Shown here piece by piece: positions 61,507-64,000 of a DNA stretch of 64,000 nt. Each line of letters begins with the position of its first letter. Position 1 is the first letter of the stretch. The position numbers and the translations under genes are program-made. Origin of the DNA: Bacteroidales bacterium (GTDB lineage: Bacteria; Bacteroidota; Bacteroidia; Bacteroidales; G3-4614); NCBI GenBank assembly GCA_015061035.1, contig SUXK01000001.1, positions 1 to 64,000 of the forward strand, written 5' to 3'. The notes beneath the pieces are model-generated. The model saw nothing but the letters and a program-made list of their open reading frames with translations, ran no database searches and was not told where the DNA came from.

Positions 61507-62939
61507 TTTTTCGCTGACACCCATAAAAGTATATAGGTTATAGCAGCGTTAATCATCAAAAGTTCGTAGCCAGTTTTGTAACCTATGGTGTGTTGTAGGG
61601 TGTAACTCAACGCAAAGCAGATTATGGGTGATGCAATGGCAAAATAGGGGATATGTTTGTCGTTAGGTCTGCCTTTGCTAATCAAACCATATGCAAACAA
61701 TCCCAACAATGGGCCATACGTGTAACCTGCAATAGTGTAGATGGCATCAATAACACTGTCGCTGTTCATATATCTGATTGCCATAATAATAATGGCAAAC
61801 AACCCAGCCATACCAATATGAGAGATTTTTCTAACTCTCTCTGCTCTGTTGCTATCCATTTTGTCGGTACGCAAAATATCCAAACAGAACGATGTGGTGA
61901 GTGAAGTCAAAGCCGAGTCGGCACTCGAAAAGGCTGCTGCTACAATACCTATACAGAAGAGTACCATTACAGCACCGCCCAAATGGTTGGTAGCCAAAAG
62001 CGGAAGAAGTTCATCGCCCTTCTCAGGTATGACAATCCCATTATAAGATGCAAATGCTAAAAGCAAAATGCCAATACACAAGAATATCAAATTAACAGGG
62101 ATAAATGCCACTCCATAAATATACATATTGCGTTGTGCCTCTTTTAAACTTTTGATAGTAAGGTTCTTTTGCATCATATCCTGGTCAAGCCCTGTCATAA
62201 CAATAGTTATGAAAATACCACTAAGGAATTGCTTGAAGAAGTTCTGTTTTGAACCCCAGTCGTCAAAAACAAATATATTTGAGTGCTCGCTGTTTGTAAT
62301 AAGAGATACGGTCTCGCCAAAGCCAATACCCATCTTTGACATAATGGCATAGATAATCAGCCCAGCCGCAGTAAGTAAAATAATGGTTTGTAAAGCATCA
62401 GTTCTAACAATTGACCTTATACCTCCTTTGTTTGAGTATAACCAGATAAGGAATATAATTGATATTGTAGTAATCTCAAACGGAACGCCTAACTCATTAA
62501 AAACCAAACTTTGCAGAATTAGAACCACTAAAAACAGACGAGCCGCCGCACCAGTTATTTTTGATATAATAAAAAATATTGCACCAGTTTTGTAACTCTT
62601 TGCTCCAAATCGTTCATCAAGGTATTTGTAAATCGAAATCAGATTTAACTTGTAATATAGAGGTAAAAGAACTTTGGCGATAATGATATAGCCAACGGTA
62701 AAACCAAGTACCATCTGCATATAGTTCATATCAATACTCTTTGGCATACCTGGTACCGACACAAAAGTAACCCCCGAAATTGATGTACCAATCATTCCGA
62801 TAGCAACCAACCACCAAGGTGAGTTACCGTTGCCTCTGAAAAAAGCATCGTTACCACCCTTCTTTGCCGACAGTCGGGCAATAATAGTAAGCAAAGTAAA
62901 GTAGCCTATAATGATAAACAATATTAAAATCCCATTCAT
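61497..62939 (-). CDS. Sodium:solute symporter family protein
   Basis: A 480-aa transporter of the SSS family with about 13 membrane helices. GNGNSPWWLVAIGMIGTSIS, GVTFVSVPGMP, RTDALQTIILL, TGLDQDMMQKNL and GIVAAAFSSADSALTSLTTS (the sodium-site serines) are typical of SSS proteins. The substrate cannot be told from sequence. It is transcribed alone, toward secA. Confidence 0.88.
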   Translation of the reverse strand: MNGILILFIIIGYFTLLTIIARLSAKKGGNDAFFRGNGNSPWWLVAIGMIGTSISGVTFVSVPGMPKSIDMNYMQMVLGFTVGYIIIAKVLLPLYYKLNLISIYKYLDERFGAKSYKTGAIFFIISKITGAAARLFLVVLILQSLVFNELGVPFEITTISIIFLIWLYSNKGGIRSIVRTDALQTIILLTAAGLIIYAIMSKMGIGFGETVSLITNSEHSNIFVFDDWGSKQNFFKQFLSGIFITIVMTGLDQDMMQKNLTIKSLKEAQRNMYIYGVAFIPVNLIFLCIGILLLAFASYNGIVIPEKGDELLPLLATNHLGGAVMVLFCIGIVAAAFSSADSALTSLTTSFCLDILRTDKMDSNRAERVRKISHIGMAGLFAIIIMAIRYMNSDSVIDAIYTIAGYTYGPLLGLFAYGLISKGRPNDKHIPYFAIASPIICFALSYTLQHTIGYKTGYELLMINAAITYILLWVSAKKSC

Positions 62940-63048
62940 TTATCTGCAATAATAAAAATTTTGTGCGAAGATATTGAAAAAACTTAGATGTTGTTTGATT
63001 TTATTTTGCAATATTAGGAAAAAAATATAAGAAAATTCAAACAACATC

Positions 63049-63079
63049 TTTGATTGTTAAATCAAAATAATTAATTTTG
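63049..63079 (+). promoter_or_regulatory. pgi promoter
   Basis: TTTG (63049-63052), 19 bp, then TAATTTTG (63072-63079) is a full Bacteroidota promoter. It leaves a leader of about 20 nt before the ATG at 63104. Confidence 0.75.
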
Positions 63080-63103
63080 GCACATAATTAAAAAATAAAA
63101 GCA

Positions 63104-64000
63104 ATGAATACTATAAAATTAGAGTTAGAGAAGGCACTTGGAGCATCGGCTCAAGAGCAACTTCAAAAGATAGCCCCAGAGGTAGAGAAAGCAATAGAGA
63201 CACTCTATGCAGGTAATGGAGCAGGAAACGATTTCTTAGGATGGTTAAACCTCCCGGCAGAGATTGATCACAAGTTTTTAACCGATATTGAGACAACAGC
63301 AAACTCGCTACGCCGAAAATGTCGTTTTGTTGTAGTAATTGGTATTGGAGGAAGTTATCTTGGAGCAAAAGCAGTAATTGATGCACTATCAAGCACCTTT
63401 GCATGTTACGATGCAAATGCAAAAACTCAAGTGCTTTTTGCAGGACACAACATTGGTGAGGACTATTTGGCAGATATGCAGGAGTTCTTAAAAGATAAAG
63501 AGTTTGGTATAATTAATATCTCTAAATCAGGAACAACAACTGAGCCTGCAATTGCATTCCGTTTGTTAAAACAACAACTCGAAAATCAAGTAGGAAAAGG
63601 AGAGGCTCAACGCCGTATAGTAGCAATTACTGATGCTTCAAAAGGTGCATTGCGTACTTTGGCAGATAACGAAGGATACAAAACTTTTGTTATCCCCGAT
63701 AATGTAGGAGGACGTTTCTCTGTTCTTACTCCCGTAGGACTATTGCCAATAGCAGTGGCAGGATTCGATATCCGTGTTCTTGTAGCAGGAGCGCAAAATA
63801 TGATGCAACAATGTAAAACTGCTCCATTTGAAAGCAACATTGCAGCACAATATGCAGCAGCACGTAACATCCTATATCGCGATGGTAAAAAAATAGAGAT
63901 ATTGGCAAACTTCAATCCTAAACTACACTACCTTGCAGAGTGGTGGAAACAACTCTACGGAGAGAGCGAAGGAAAAGAGGGTAAAGGAATATTCCCTGCA
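63104..64000 (+). CDS. pgi: Glucose-6-phosphate isomerase, N-terminal part (cut by window end)
   Basis: The first 299 codons of phosphoglucose isomerase, which interconverts glucose 6-phosphate and fructose 6-phosphate. [39 protein letters not shown] and [19 protein letters not shown] are the family's sugar-phosphate binding motifs. The open frame runs off the window with no stop. The sequence resembles the shorter, about 450-aa bacterial type. Confidence 0.95.
   Translation, partial: MNTIKLELEKALGASAQEQLQKIAPEVEKAIETLYAGNGAGNDFLGWLNLPAEIDHKFLTDIETTANSLRRKCRFVVVIGIGGSYLGAKAVIDALSSTFACYDANAKTQVLFAGHNIGEDYLADMQEFLKDKEFGIINISKSGTTTEPAIAFRLLKQQLENQVGKGEAQRRIVAITDASKGALRTLADNEGYKTFVIPDNVGGRFSVLTPVGLLPIAVAGFDIRVLVAGAQNMMQQCKTAPFESNIAAQYAAARNILYRDGKKIEILANFNPKLHYLAEWWKQLYGESEGKEGKGIFPA

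Overview
The window is AT-rich bacterial chromosome from a member of the Bacteroidota, most likely order Bacteroidales. Three things support this. Promoters have the Bacteroidota form (TTG or TTTG, about 19 bp, then TAnnTTTG). The window encodes type IX secretion parts (PorW/SprE-like and PorX-like) and a probable cargo. Several families are typical of the group: a DUF4831 protein, a DUF4105/Lnb-like protein, a short-LID adenylate kinase and an L-rhamnose mutarotase. I cannot name the genus.

Layout. 1-5100: a lipoprotein with a formylglycine-generating-enzyme-like domain and InlB-type repeats, then pnp. About 5159-37366: a complete-looking Mu-like transposable prophage with a contractile tail, about 32 kb, inserted between pnp and the next gene. 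37498-41244: a secreted GH85 endo-beta-N-acetylglucosaminidase with a type IX sorting tail. 41490-43241: obgE and adk on the minus strand. 43478-61459: a long, tightly packed plus-strand run (nnr, DUF4831, aroA, small membrane protein, ABC-3 metal permease, PorW-like, PorX, tsaE, Imm17-like, rhaM, mscS, Lnb-like, PafA-like, secA). 61497-62939: a sodium:solute symporter on the minus strand. 63104 to the end: pgi, cut by the window.

The prophage lies reversed relative to the usual drawing of Mu. Its repressor end is at 36-37 kb and its modification end is at 5-6 kb. An S24-type repressor with palindromic operators faces a minus-strand early operon: small genes, MuA-like transposase, MuB-like ATPase, a RecA-like ATPase, gp16-like, DUF3164 and gpG-like proteins. 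Late genes form four operons in two divergent pairs. One pair starts at 22.8 kb (protease, capsid, lysis and tail going left; terminase, portal and MuF going right). The other starts at 12.1 kb (baseplate J and fibres going left; baseplate and hub going right). Each divergent region holds a copy of the same 92-bp element. I infer that these are paired, activator-dependent late promoters, possibly served by the Mor/C-like protein at 6.8-7.0 kb.

The far end carries a Dam-like methylase and a thymidylate-synthase-family gene. The latter has the Asp expected for dCMP hydroxymethylation and is interrupted by an in-frame TAG at a conserved Trp. Three small opposite-strand genes with their own host-type promoters look like morons. 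The transposase-site pattern at the two ends (22 bp apart at one end, 67 bp apart at the other) mirrors Mu R1/R2 and L1/L2. All identifications rest on reading the sequence; no database search was run.
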